A DNA stretch of 64,000 bases, from NCBI RefSeq assembly GCF_004362825.1, contig NZ_SNXZ01000002.1:1-64000 (forward strand), given 5' to 3'. Source of the stretch: Labedaea rhizosphaerae. Lineage in GTDB: Bacteria > Actinomycetota > Actinomycetes > Mycobacteriales > Pseudonocardiaceae. Shown here in pieces: positions 25,387 to 34,048 of this stretch. The stretch's first letter is position 1; every line of letters begins with the position of its first letter. Below the pieces are notes generated by a model. It was given only the letters and a program-made list of their open reading frames with translations. It was not told where the DNA came from and searched no databases. Made by a program: the position numbers and the translations under genes.

Positions 25387-26505
25387 CTACAGCCCTCCCA
25401 GCAGGCGGCCGGGCGACAGCCGACGCCCGGGGTCGAACTGGTCCTTCACCCGCTTCATCAGGCCGAACGAGTCCGGCACCGGGCCCCAGTGGTCGATCCG
25501 GTCCCGCAGCTCGTCCGGGGCTTCCACCACGACGGCCGATCCGTCGTGCGGCGCGATCGTCGTGCGCAGCGCGGCCAGGTCGGTGTCGCTCGGCACCGAC
25601 ACGTAAGCCACCCCCGTGCACGCCGACGCCGTGCCGCTCGAACCGTCGGGCAGCGCCGTCAGCACGTCCGGCAACGCGTGCGGCACGTACGCCAGCCGCA
25701 GCACGATGCCGCCCCGCGGGCGTTCGCCGAACCACGGCGGCGGGGTGTCCACCCGCTCCCCCGTGCCCAGCAAGGCGATCGCCGCGTCCGACTGGGCGTC
25801 GACGGAGGCGGCGATGCTCTCGAACAGCACGACCAACTCCCCAGCTGCACCGTCCCAGCGCAGCTCCACGGCGGTCGGTGTCAGCGTCGAGCGGGACAGC
25901 AGGGCCTCGAACCGCCCGGCCTGCGCGGCATCGGCAACCCGCACGACGACGGCGCCCCGGGCCGGCGGCAACGGGTGCAGGCGCCACGTCGTCGAGACGA
26001 CCACGCCGAGGCTGCCGTGCGCGCCGGTGTAGAGCTTGCCCAGGTCGTAGCCCGCCACGTTCTTCACGACCTTGCCGCCCGAGCGGGCGGTGGTGCCGTC
26101 GGCGAGCACCACGGTCACGCCGATCAGCAGGTCGCGCACGGTGCCGAAGCGCAGCCGCCGCGGGCCCGACGCGTTCGCACCGACGATCCCGCCGAGCGTC
26201 GCGCCGTCCTCGGGCGGGTCGAGCGCGAGCATCTGGTTGTGTTGTGCCAGTTGCTTTTGCAGCGCCGACAGCCGCACCCCGGCTTCGGCGACCACGACCA
26301 GGTCGCCGGGCTGGTGGTCGACGACCCGGTCGAGCCCGGTCATCCGCAGCATCAGGTCGCAGGACGCGGGCGGCGCGGCCCAGCCGACCTTGGTGCCCGA
26401 GCCGACCGCCATCAAGGTGCCCGTGGTGTCCCGAAGGATGTCGGCGACCTCGTCGGTGGTCGAGGGCACCAACGTCTCGGCGGGGGCGACGCCGGCGAGG
26501 TCCAC
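25387..26505 (-). CDS. glcE: Glycolate oxidase FAD-binding subunit
   Basis: A 372-residue second flavoprotein subunit of glycolate oxidase, with a PCMH-type FAD domain: MAVGSGTKVGW stands at the usual FAD pyrophosphate loop and GATLGGIVGANASGPRRLRFG (in two parts) follows. KNVAGYDLGKLYTGAHGSLGV is a strong GlcE motif. The start is the GTG at 26505, one base after the glcD stop (TGACGTG); the reading frame continues upstream in glcD but has no ribosome site. The end abuts glcF. All three subunits are required in E. coli for activity. Confidence 0.92.
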   Translation of the reverse strand: MDLAGVAPAETLVPSTTDEVADILRDTTGTLMAVGSGTKVGWAAPPASCDLMLRMTGLDRVVDHQPGDLVVVAEAGVRLSALQKQLAQHNQMLALDPPEDGATLGGIVGANASGPRRLRFGTVRDLLIGVTVVLADGTTARSGGKVVKNVAGYDLGKLYTGAHGSLGVVVSTTWRLHPLPPARGAVVVRVADAAQAGRFEALLSRSTLTPTAVELRWDGAAGELVVLFESIAASVDAQSDAAIALLGTGERVDTPPPWFGERPRGGIVLRLAYVPHALPDVLTALPDGSSGTASACTGVAYVSVPSDTDLAALRTTIAPHDGSAVVVEAPDELRDRIDHWGPVPDSFGLMKRVKDQFDPGRRLSPGRLLGGL

Positions 26506-26506
26506 G

Positions 26507-28000
26507 TCAGAACACCTCGCCGAGGGTGGGATCCGGCGCCGTGCCGGCGGTCCGCACGCCGGGCCGCTCACCGCACAGGCGCGGCGTCGGGAACACCTTG
26601 CCCGGGTTGGCCAGGCCGTCCGGGTCGAACGCGCACCGCACCAGCTGCATGGTGTCGAGGTCCGCCGCGGTGAACTGACTGGCCATCTTGGACTTCTTCT
26701 CGATGCCCACGCCGTGCTCACCGGTGATCGAACCACCGGCGTCGATGCACAGGTCGAGGATCGCGAACCCCAGCTCCTCCGCGGCTTGCGTGGCGCCGGG
26801 AACGGCGTCGTCGAACAGGATCAGCGGGTGCAGGTTGCCGTCGCCCGCGTGGAAGACGTTGGCCACGCGCAGGTCCGCCCGCTCGGCGAGCGCGTCGATG
26901 TCGGCGAGGATCTCCGGCAGCCGGGTGCGCGGGATGACGCCGTCCTGCACGTAGTAGGACGGGCTGATGCGGCCGACCGCGGCGAACGCGGACTTGCGGC
27001 CACGCCACATCAGCGCGCGTTCCTCGTCGTCCTGGGCGATCCGCGTTTCGAAGGCGTTGCGGGCCTGGGCAAGGGTTTCCACGTGGTCGAACTGCTCGGC
27101 CACCTCGACGCCCGGGCCGTCCAGCTCGATCACCAGCACGGCCGCGGCACCCGCCGGGTAGTTGCACTGCACGGCGGCCTCGGCCGCCTCGATGGCCAGC
27201 GCGTCCATCATCTCGATCGCAGCGGGCAGGATCCCCGCGGCGATGATGTCGCTGACCGTGCCCGCCGCGTCGGCCACCGAGTGGAACCCGACCAACATGG
27301 TCTGGACCGCCTCGGGCACCTTGATCAGCCGCACGGTCACGCTGGTGACGACCCCGAGCGTGCCCTCGCTGCCGACGAACGCGCCGAGCAGGTCGTAGCC
27401 GGGGTGTTCGGGGGCGCTGCCACCGAGGTGCACGACCTTGCCGTCGGGGAGCACAACCTCGGCGCCCATGACGTGGTTGACGGTGAAGCCGTACTTCAGG
27501 CAGTGCGCGCCGCCGGAGTTCTCCGCGACGTTCCCGCCGATGCTGCACACCTGCTGCGAGGACGGGTCGGGCGCGTAGGCCTGGCCGTTGGGCGCGGCCG
27601 CGCGGCTGACCGCCAGGTTGATCACGCCCGGCTCGACGGTCATCCGCGCGTTGTCCGGGTCGACGTCCAGGATGCGGCGCAGGCGGGTGAGGACGATCAG
27701 CACGCCGTCGGCCACCGGGACCGCGCCGCCGGACAGACCGGTGCCCGAACCCCTTGCCACGAACGGGATCCCGGCCTCGGCGCAGAGTTTCACCGTCCGC
27801 ACGACGTCGTCGCGCTCCTCGGCGAGGACCACGACCCCGGGCCGCACCCGGAAGGCTTCCAGGCCGTCGCATTCGTACGTGCGCAGCTGCGACGGGTCGG
27901 TCAGCACCTTCGCCGCGCCGATGGCCGTCCGCAGCCGTTCGGCCAGGGCGAGGGTCCGAGGTGACGCCTGATCCTGCTTCGCGATCAGTTGCTCGGTCAT
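26507..28000 (-). CDS. glcD: Glycolate oxidase catalytic FAD subunit
   Basis: A 497-residue FAD-linked oxidase of the GlcD/vanillyl-alcohol oxidase superfamily that oxidises glycolate (and often D-lactate) to glyoxylate. FAD motif: FVARGSGTGLSGGA (about residues 80-94); then SIGGNVAENSGGAHCLKYG and GSEGTLGVVT; C-terminal catalytic region with HAGDGNLHP, GGSITGEHGVG and a C-terminal FDPDGLANPGKVFP. Start ATG 28000 behind AGGAGG. It leads the glcDEF-lctP operon and is preceded by an inverted repeat at 28091-28122. An IclR gene lies upstream in the same orientation. Confidence 0.95.
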   Translation of the reverse strand: MTEQLIAKQDQASPRTLALAERLRTAIGAAKVLTDPSQLRTYECDGLEAFRVRPGVVVLAEERDDVVRTVKLCAEAGIPFVARGSGTGLSGGAVPVADGVLIVLTRLRRILDVDPDNARMTVEPGVINLAVSRAAAPNGQAYAPDPSSQQVCSIGGNVAENSGGAHCLKYGFTVNHVMGAEVVLPDGKVVHLGGSAPEHPGYDLLGAFVGSEGTLGVVTSVTVRLIKVPEAVQTMLVGFHSVADAAGTVSDIIAAGILPAAIEMMDALAIEAAEAAVQCNYPAGAAAVLVIELDGPGVEVAEQFDHVETLAQARNAFETRIAQDDEERALMWRGRKSAFAAVGRISPSYYVQDGVIPRTRLPEILADIDALAERADLRVANVFHAGDGNLHPLILFDDAVPGATQAAEELGFAILDLCIDAGGSITGEHGVGIEKKSKMASQFTAADLDTMQLVRCAFDPDGLANPGKVFPTPRLCGERPGVRTAGTAPDPTLGEVF

Positions 28001-28090
28001 CACACCTCCTCGGACTGCGCCGTCATGAGGTTGACAGGGAAACCACTTTCCCGCCGCGGTCTTGCCCAGCGCAAGGTGTCCGCATGCACT

Positions 28091-28122
28091 CCGTTACTCG
28101 ATACGCGACTACCGAATAACGG
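28091..28122. promoter_or_regulatory. Inverted repeat upstream of glcD
   Basis: Arms CCGTTACTCG (28091-28100) and CGAATAACGG (28113-28122) match in nine of ten positions around a 12-base spacer. It is located about 90 bp ahead of the glcD start in an AT-richer gap, a likely operator for the glycolate operon, perhaps for the neighbouring IclR protein. Confidence 0.5.
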
Positions 28123-28182
28123 AAGAATGCAGGCGATGTTTAGCGCATGTCAAGTGTCGACGGAGCCGGACAACCCCGGAGG

Positions 28183-28947
28183 TCAGTGCGGGAGGTCCCC
28201 GCGCAGCTCCTCGGCGAGCCGCTCGGCGGTGGCCCGCAGGACCGGCGCGATCTCGACGACGCGGCCCATCGTGATCCGCCCGGACGGCCCGGACACCGAG
28301 ATGGCGGCCTGCGTCGGCGCACCGTCGAGCGGCACCGCGACGCAACGCACGCCGACCTCCTGCTCGTTGTCGTCGACGGCCCAGCCCTGCTCGCGGATCT
28401 CGGTGATCTCGCTGAGCAGCGCGTCCGGGTCGGTGTGGGTGCGGGTGGTCATCGCGGGCATGCCGGTGCGGCGCAGCAGGGCGCGCACCTCGGCGTCGGT
28501 CAGCTGCGCGAGCAGCGCCTTGCCCACACCGGTGCAGTGGGCGTGCACCCGCCGGCCGACCTCGGTGAACATCCGCATCGAGTGCCCGGACGGCACGTGC
28601 GCGACGTACACGACGGCATCGCCTTCGAGCACCGCCATGTTGGCCGTCTCGCCGATGCGGGAGGCCAGTTCGACCAGGTGCTGGCGGCCGGCGAGCGAGC
28701 CCAGCGCGCGGCCCGCGGTCTCCCCGAGCCGGATCAGCCGGGGCCCGAGCGCATAGCGCTTGGACGGTTCCTGGCGCACGTAACCGTTGTGCACCAACGA
28801 CTTGAGCAACCGGTGGATGGTCGGCAGGGGCAACCCGGACGCGGCCTCGAGCTCGGCCAGCCGCAGCGAGCCGCCCGCGTCGGCGAGCAGTTCGAGCAGG
28901 CCGAGGGCCCGGTCGAGGGACTGCACGCCGCTCGCCGTCTTCGCCAT
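28183..28947 (-). CDS. IclR-family regulator of glycolate/glyoxylate genes
   Basis: A 254-residue IclR protein, of the same group as AllR/KdgR. HTH: SLRLAELEAASGLPLPTIHRLL (two parts), then a wing LVHNGYVRQEPSKRYALGPRL. Effector domain from residue 75 with GETANMAVLEGDAVVYVAHVPS and GVGKALLAQL. In AllR this domain binds glyoxylate, which agrees with the surrounding glycolate and hydroxypyruvate genes, but the ligand is inferred. The ATG at 28947 has GGAGGGG upstream. It sits between glcDEF-lctP (same strand, downstream) and hyi-glxR (divergent). Two inverted repeats occupy the divergent gap. Confidence 0.93.
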   Translation of the reverse strand: MAKTASGVQSLDRALGLLELLADAGGSLRLAELEAASGLPLPTIHRLLKSLVHNGYVRQEPSKRYALGPRLIRLGETAGRALGSLAGRQHLVELASRIGETANMAVLEGDAVVYVAHVPSGHSMRMFTEVGRRVHAHCTGVGKALLAQLTDAEVRALLRRTGMPAMTTRTHTDPDALLSEITEIREQGWAVDDNEQEVGVRCVAVPLDGAPTQAAISVSGPSGRITMGRVVEIAPVLRATAERLAEELRGDLPH

Positions 28948-28988
28948 CCGCCCCTCCGGTTCTCCGCACCGGAACCTATCGCGCCCTT

Positions 28989-29003
28989 GAGCATTCGATG
29001 CTC
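28989..29003. promoter_or_regulatory. Palindrome GAGCAT-N3-ATGCTC in the iclR-hyi gap
   Basis: A perfect inverted repeat 42 bp before the iclR start. Possible autoregulatory operator. No second copy was seen elsewhere in the window. Confidence 0.4.
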
Positions 29004-29036
29004 GACGACCTAGGATTCCATCTGACGAAGGCATTA

Positions 29037-29051
29037 TTCCATATTGTGGAA
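29037..29051. promoter_or_regulatory. IclR-type box TTCCA-N5-TGGAA upstream of hyi
   Basis: TTCCA TATTG TGGAA lies 12 bp before the hyi start. The arms resemble the TGGAA/TTCCA half-sites known for IclR and AllR family operators. A single TTCCA half-site precedes it at 29016-29020. Position suggests direct repression of hyi-glxR. Confidence 0.55.
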
Positions 29052-29062
29052 CTAAGGATCAA

Positions 29063-29848
29063 ATGATTCCCTCCCGCTACCTCGCCAACTGCTCGCTGCT
29101 GTTCACCGAGGTGCCGCTGCTCGACCGGCCGGCCGCCGCCCGCGACGCCGGGTTCGCCGCCGTCGAGTTCTGGTGGCCGTTCCCGGTCGCGGTGCCCGCC
29201 GACGCGGAGGTGGACGCGTTCGTGCGCGCGATCCGTGATTCGGGCGTCCGGCTCGTGGCGCTGAACTTCTTCGCGGGTGACATGCCCGCGGGCGATCGCG
29301 GCGTGGTCAGCTGGCCGGGCCGGGAGCGCGAGTTCGCCGACGCCGTCGAGGTGGCCGTGGGCATCGGGGAGCAGCTGGGCGTCGCCGGGTTCAACGCGCT
29401 GTACGGCAACCGCATCGACGACGCCTCGCCCGCGCAGCAGGACGAGTTGGGGACGGCCAACCTGGCCCGCGCGGCCGAGGCGGCGGCACGGATCAACGCG
29501 AACGTCCTGGTCGAGCCGGTCAGCGGCGCGCCCCGCTATCCCCTGCTCATCGCCGCGGACGCCGTCGCCGTCATCGACCGGGTGGACAAGCCCAACGTGC
29601 GGTTGCTCGCGGACCTCTACCACCTGACGGTCAACGGCGACGACGTGAGCGCCGCGCTCGCCAAGTACGCGGACCGGATCGGCCACGTGCAGGTCGCCGA
29701 CGCGCCAGGCCGGCACGAACCGGGCACCGGCGAGATCCCGTTCGACCGGTACCTCGCCGAACTCACCGACGCCGGCTACCACGGGTGGATCGGCCTCGAA
29801 TACAAGCCCGAGACGTCCACAGTGGAGGGTCTGCGGTGGCTGGAATGA
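29063..29848 (+). CDS. hyi: Hydroxypyruvate isomerase
   Basis: A 261-residue TIM-barrel isomerase of the AP-endonuclease 2-like superfamily that interconverts hydroxypyruvate and tartronate semialdehyde. Family pieces: an N-terminal ANCSLLFTEVPL, GFAAVEFWWPF, a central FNALYGNR, NVLVEPVSG, LLADLYHLTVNGDD and a C-terminal GYHGWIGLEYKP. Acidic metal or base residues lie in VEPVS, ADLYH and GLEYKP. It overlaps glxR by four bases (ATGA). Together they form a glyoxylate-to-glycerate branch, or a branch for 4-carbon acid-sugars if it is an OtnI-type homologue. Confidence 0.88.
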   Translation: MIPSRYLANCSLLFTEVPLLDRPAAARDAGFAAVEFWWPFPVAVPADAEVDAFVRAIRDSGVRLVALNFFAGDMPAGDRGVVSWPGREREFADAVEVAVGIGEQLGVAGFNALYGNRIDDASPAQQDELGTANLARAAEAAARINANVLVEPVSGAPRYPLLIAADAVAVIDRVDKPNVRLLADLYHLTVNGDDVSAALAKYADRIGHVQVADAPGRHEPGTGEIPFDRYLAELTDAGYHGWIGLEYKPETSTVEGLRWLE

Positions 29849-30723
29849 GCACTGTCGCGTTCATCGGGCTCGGGATCATGGGTGCGCCCATGGCGAAACA
29901 CCTGGTGGACGCGGGGCATGACGTCCTCGGGGTGAATCGGAGCCGCGAGCCGGTCGAGCGGTTCGTCGAGGCCGGCGGCCGGGATGGCGGCACGGTTGCC
30001 GAAGCGGTCGCCGACGCCGACGTCGTGATCACGATGCTGCCGGACAGCCCCGACGTCACGGCCGTGGCGCTCGGCGCGGACGGCATCTACGCCAACGCCA
30101 AGAAGGGCGCCCTGCACATCGACTGCTCGACCATCCGCCCGGACACCGCACGCGAGCTGGCCGAAGCCGGTGCCAGTGCTGGGATCCGAGTGGTGGACGC
30201 GCCGGTCAGCGGTGGTGAGGCCGGAGCCAAGGAGGCCGCGCTCTCGATCATGGTCGGCGGGTCCGACGACGACGTCGCTGCCGCGCGGCCGTTGCTGGAG
30301 AAGGTCGGCAAGACGATCGTCCACGTCGGCCCGCCGGGGTCCGGGCAGACGGTGAAGGCCGCGAACCAGCTCATCGTCGCGGGCACGCTCGAACTGGTCG
30401 CGGAGGCGATCGTCTTCCTCGAGGCGCACGGCGTGGCGACCGAGGCGGCGTTGGAGGTGCTCGGCGGCGGCCTGGCCGGCAGCACCGTGCTCGCCCGCAA
30501 GGGCGCGGGCATGCTCGTCCGCGAGTTCAGCCCGGGCTTCCGCGTCGACCTGCACCACAAGGACCTGGGAATCGTCACGGCGGCGGCTCGCGAGCGCGGC
30601 GTCGCGATCCCGCTCGGCGCGCACGTCGCCCAGCTGGTGGCCGCGCTGCGCGCCCAGGGCCACGGCGATCTCGACCACAGCGCCCTGCTCAAGCTGGTCG
30701 AACAGCTCTCCGGCCGCGGGTAG
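29845..30723 (+). CDS. glxR: 2-hydroxy-3-oxopropionate (tartronate semialdehyde) reductase
   Basis: A 292-residue beta-hydroxyacid dehydrogenase that reduces tartronate semialdehyde to D-glycerate using NAD(P)H. N-terminal Rossmann motif GLGIMGAPMAKHL; substrate-binding DAPVSGGEAGAKEA; catalytic lysine in TVKAANQL (about residue 171); C-terminal HHKDLGI helix. The ATG sits in the hyi stop overlap. The last codons (ALLKLVEQLSGRG) are echoed by a degenerate copy about 130 bp downstream. Confidence 0.92.
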   Translation: MSTVAFIGLGIMGAPMAKHLVDAGHDVLGVNRSREPVERFVEAGGRDGGTVAEAVADADVVITMLPDSPDVTAVALGADGIYANAKKGALHIDCSTIRPDTARELAEAGASAGIRVVDAPVSGGEAGAKEAALSIMVGGSDDDVAAARPLLEKVGKTIVHVGPPGSGQTVKAANQLIVAGTLELVAEAIVFLEAHGVATEAALEVLGGGLAGSTVLARKGAGMLVREFSPGFRVDLHHKDLGIVTAAARERGVAIPLGAHVAQLVAALRAQGHGDLDHSALLKLVEQLSGRG

Positions 30724-30727
30724 TCGC

Positions 30728-30851
30728 TCAGACGGCAATCGCCACGGTCGTCTCGCCGGTCCTGACCGGAAGGTACTGGACGGGGCATAGCACAGGTCTG
30801 CAGGATCGCAGCGCCATGCTTAAGCTCGTCAAACGGCTCTCCGGACGGGGG
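30728..30851. repeat. Decayed duplicate of the glxR-ppm 3' junction
   Basis: This gap holds near-copies of both flanking gene ends. 30728-30781 matches the end of the phosphatase gene (30886 onward) with four mismatches in about 54 bases; 30783-30808 matches another part of that gene near 31013-31040; and 30809-30851 matches the glxR end (30678-30720) at 36 of 43 positions. The order glxR end, ppm end, glxR end, ppm end indicates a tandem duplication across the convergent junction that has since lost internal sequence. Confidence 0.72.
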
Positions 30852-30885
30852 CTGAGGCCGCCTTCCGGAACAGCCCGACGAGCGC

Positions 30886-31590
30886 TCAGGCGGCAATCGC
30901 CACGGTCGTCTCGCCGGTCCTGCCCGGCAGGCACTGGACGACCAACGCCGTCGCGTTGTCCGTGGTCCCGGCCACCGTCGCCGCGTCGACCAAAGCGCGG
31001 GCGGGGTCCGAGGCATAGCGCAGGGCCTGCAGGATCACGTCGTCGCCGACCCGGCCGTGCACCCCGTCGCTGGCCAGCACCAGGAACTCCGGTGCGGGCA
31101 CCCGCGTCACGCCGATCTCCGGCGCGGTCGTGGTGCGGACGCTCACGACCACCACGTGCTCCATGCGCGGGTTCGGCGTGACGCCCCGCGCCCGGAAGTG
31201 GTTCGCCAACGTCTGGTCGGTGGTGACCTGGCGGAGCTCGTTGCCGATCGCCGCGTAGACGCGGGCGTCGCCGACCCAGCCGATGCGGTAGTCGTTGCCG
31301 TCCGGCAGCGCGACCACCAGCACGCAATCGGCGGCATCGGGGTCGGTGAGCACGGCCTTCTGCGCGGCGAGGACCGCCTCGGCGGGGTCGTCGGTGTCCG
31401 CGCGGACGGCGGCCGCGGCGGCCAGTTGCGCCGCGCGGGCAGCCCGCGGGTCGTCGCCGACCCCGTCGGCGAGCGCGAAGGCGGTCCCGCGCGCACCCGG
31501 CCTGCGGTAGGCGGCGACGGCGTCCGCGTTGATCAGGCGGGGGCCGCGGGCTCCGGCGGTGTGCCCGATGGCGGCGGTGTTGGCTCGCAT
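30886..31590 (-). CDS. PP2C-type protein phosphatase
   Basis: A compact 234-residue PPM/PP2C phosphatase, Mn/Mg dependent, removing phosphate from Ser/Thr. Motifs: a short N-terminal region, AFALADGVGDD (metal-binding DG), IGWVGDARVYA (GDxRxY), FLVLASDGVHG (SDG) and GTTDNATALVV (DN), in the family order. It lacks membrane segments and the RsbU sensor domains. GGAG lies only two bases from its ATG. It stands alone; the nearest Ser/Thr kinase is about 27 kb away. Its 3' end has a nearby degenerate duplicate. Confidence 0.87.
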   Translation of the reverse strand: MRANTAAIGHTAGARGPRLINADAVAAYRRPGARGTAFALADGVGDDPRAARAAQLAAAAAVRADTDDPAEAVLAAQKAVLTDPDAADCVLVVALPDGNDYRIGWVGDARVYAAIGNELRQVTTDQTLANHFRARGVTPNPRMEHVVVVSVRTTTAPEIGVTRVPAPEFLVLASDGVHGRVGDDVILQALRYASDPARALVDAATVAGTTDNATALVVQCLPGRTGETTVAIAA

Positions 31591-31664
31591 ACCTCCACAG
31601 TCGGCCGCCTACCTGTGGGAAACCTGTGATCCTCCTGAAGGCTCCCAGTGGTTTGTCGGACCGA

Positions 31665-32621
31665 TCAGGCGAACGCGTTCACGCCGGTCAGCTCGGCCGA
31701 GAACGCCCAGAGCCGAGCCGCCTGGTCGGGGTCGATCGCGTAGTCGCGCACGCCGCCCGGCGCGTCACCGGTCGCGACCTCGGCGACATCACAGTCCTCG
31801 AGGTAGGTCCCGCCCTTCCCGGCCAGTTGCGGCGACGTGGCCGCCCAGACCTGCGTCGCGGCGCCCTGTTCGGGGGTCTTGAAGTGCATCAGCGCGTTGC
31901 CGTCCGCGTCGAACCAGCCGCGCTCGATCATCTCCTCGCGGGTGAGGTGGCGCTGCAACGGCGTCATGATGCCGCCCGGGTTCAACGCGAACGCCCGCAC
32001 GCCGCGGTCCTGGGCCAGCGCGTCGAGGTGCACGGCGAACAACACGTTGGCCGTCTTCGCCTGACCGTAGGCCGTCCACTTCTCGTACCCGGTCTTGAAA
32101 AACGGGTCCTCCCAACGGATCCCGGTGCGCCAGTGCCCGCCGGAGGACACGGCCACCACGCGGGCGCCGCCGGGCTCGATGGCCGGCCAGAGCCGGTTCA
32201 CCAGCGCGTAGTGCCCGAGGTGGTTGGTGGCGAACTGCAGCTCCCAGCCCGGGCCGACCCGGGTCTCCGGGCACGCCATGACGGCGGCGCTGTTGATCAC
32301 CATGTCGAGGGTGCGGCCGGAGTCGAGGAACCCGTCGGCGAAGGCCCGCACGCTGTCCAGGTCGGCCAGGTCCAGCGCGGCGACCTCGGTCCGGTCGATC
32401 CCGGCGAGGGCTTCACGCGCAGCCTCCGGGCGCCGGGCGGGCACGACCACCCGGGCTCCCGCGCCGACCAGCGCGCGCGTCGTCTCCAGCCCGATCCCGG
32501 AGTAGCCGCCGGTGACCAGGGCGAGCTTGCCGTCCAGATCGATGTCCTTGAGCACTTCGGCCGCGGTGCTGTCCACGCCGAAGCCCGAACCGATCTTCTG
32601 CTGCGCCGTTCGTCGAGTCAT
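31665..32621 (-). CDS. Short-chain dehydrogenase/reductase (retinol-dehydrogenase-like)
   Basis: A 318-residue SDR. NAD(P)-binding TGGYSGIG (about residues 37-44), NSAAV in strand 4, Ser in AVSSGGHW, and the catalytic YGQAK. The domain around AFALNPGGIMTPL is typical of the WW-oxidoreductase-like branch found in actinobacteria. An Arg in VVPARR after strand 2 suggests NADP. Start ATG 32621; a further upstream ATG adds nine poor residues. The substrate is unknown. No operon partner; the PucR-like gene follows upstream in the same direction with a 33-bp gap. Confidence 0.88.
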   Translation of the reverse strand: MTRRTAQQKIGSGFGVDSTAAEVLKDIDLDGKLALVTGGYSGIGLETTRALVGAGARVVVPARRPEAAREALAGIDRTEVAALDLADLDSVRAFADGFLDSGRTLDMVINSAAVMACPETRVGPGWELQFATNHLGHYALVNRLWPAIEPGGARVVAVSSGGHWRTGIRWEDPFFKTGYEKWTAYGQAKTANVLFAVHLDALAQDRGVRAFALNPGGIMTPLQRHLTREEMIERGWFDADGNALMHFKTPEQGAATQVWAATSPQLAGKGGTYLEDCDVAEVATGDAPGGVRDYAIDPDQAARLWAFSAELTGVNAFA

Positions 32622-32654
32622 ACCGCAACCGTAGGAACTGGAGTGCACACCAGG

Positions 32655-33929
32655 TCAAACGGCGGGCTCACCGAGTTCGGCTGAGCGCAGCTCCATCGCC
32701 CGCAGCGCCACCATGAGGTCGAAGCGTGCGGCCGGGTCGGTGAGCCGGTCGCCGAACAGCGCCTCGAGCTGGTGCATGCGGTAGCGCACGGTTTGCGGGT
32801 GCACGCCGAGCGCGGCGGCGATCTCCGGTGCGCTGCCACTGGTCTGCAGCCACGTCATCAAGGTCGAGCCCAGCCGCTGGCGTTGCTTGTCGGTCAGCTC
32901 GAGCAGCGGGCGCAGCGTCTGCTGGATCAGCGCCTCGGCGAGGGAGTTGTCGCCGCAGAGCCAGAGCGCGGTGAGGTGGTCGGTGCACTGGCTGAGCGGT
33001 TCGTCCGGCAACACGCCACCGCGCACCAGGTCCAGGCAGAGCCGGGCCCAGTTCAGCGACCGGCCGAGCTCCGCGACCGGGACGGCCGGGCCCACCGCGG
33101 CGCGCCAGCCGGTCAGCGCGGCGCGCAGCACCTCCATGGACTCCTCCGCAGGCACGACCAGGCACGGCGCCGGACCGTCCACATCGGTCAGTGCGTCCTG
33201 CATGACCATCAGCCGCAGGTCGTCGGCGTCCTCGGTGCGTTCCAGCGCCACCGCCCGCGCCCGCTCGGGCACCCGCCAGCGGGCGGCCTTGGCCAGTTCC
33301 TCGACCGCGGCCGGCGCCGGCGGCGGGTCGGACACGAGCAGGTCGAGCAATTGGCGCCGGCGCTTGGCGAGCGCACCCGCCGCCTCCAGCTGCCAGGCGG
33401 TGTAGCCGTCGAGCGAGAGCCGGGAGATCTCGTCGATGTAGGCGAAGATCGCCTCCGCGATCACGCACATGATCGACACCGGCAGCTTGTGCTGCTGGCC
33501 GTACTCGGACACCCGCCGCCATGCCACGCGCGCACCGACGCGGCACGCCGAGTGCAGCACTTCCAGGCCGCGGCCCTCGGCGGCTTCGAGGCGGCCGAGC
33601 ATCCGGAACAGCTCCATGTCCGCCTGCCGGTCCGACCCGGGATCGGCCACCCGCTCGATGAACTGGGCGATGCCGTGCTCGACGCTGCGGATGATCGTCT
33701 TGCCGAACGGGCCTTCCAACGGCCGCGCGTACTGCGGCACCGCACGTTGGATCTCACGCAACATGTCCGCGGCGACTCCACCGGCCAGCGGACGCAACAT
33801 GACGGCGAGGTCGCGCGGGATCTTGCCCCACGGCGAAGGCTCGACAGGGGGTGTTACCGCAGGTCGGCGCGGTCCCGGCAGGTTCACCACCCGGGTGCGC
33901 TCGAGGTCCTTGGCAACGGCGTCGGTCAT
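32655..33929 (-). CDS. PucR-type helix-turn-helix regulator
   Basis: A 424-residue regulator whose C-terminal 60 residues carry the PucR HTH (TWLQTSGSAPEIAAALGVHPQTVRYRMHQLE, in parts, about residues 350-385). The N-terminal 150 residues are helical and probably sense a ligand; a central region resembles the GGDEF-like fold of CdaR/PucR regulators. The ATG at 33929 has GGGGGAG upstream. Divergent from a MaoC-type hydratase gene, and upstream of an SDR, with either of which it may act. The inverted repeat CGTGA-N5-TCACG at 34049-34063 in the divergent gap is a possible site. Confidence 0.85.
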   Translation of the reverse strand: MTDAVAKDLERTRVVNLPGPRRPAVTPPVEPSPWGKIPRDLAVMLRPLAGGVAADMLREIQRAVPQYARPLEGPFGKTIIRSVEHGIAQFIERVADPGSDRQADMELFRMLGRLEAAEGRGLEVLHSACRVGARVAWRRVSEYGQQHKLPVSIMCVIAEAIFAYIDEISRLSLDGYTAWQLEAAGALAKRRRQLLDLLVSDPPPAPAAVEELAKAARWRVPERARAVALERTEDADDLRLMVMQDALTDVDGPAPCLVVPAEESMEVLRAALTGWRAAVGPAVPVAELGRSLNWARLCLDLVRGGVLPDEPLSQCTDHLTALWLCGDNSLAEALIQQTLRPLLELTDKQRQRLGSTLMTWLQTSGSAPEIAAALGVHPQTVRYRMHQLEALFGDRLTDPAARFDLMVALRAMELRSAELGEPAV

Positions 33930-34048
33930 CGCTCCCCCATCGCAGCGTTCTACCCGGCCGCGACGACAGAGCCTCCCCGGCTCCAGACGCGTCTTTGCGA
34001 CCGCAGAGGTTCCCCGACGCCAGGAGATCACCACTAGCGGGCCACCTC

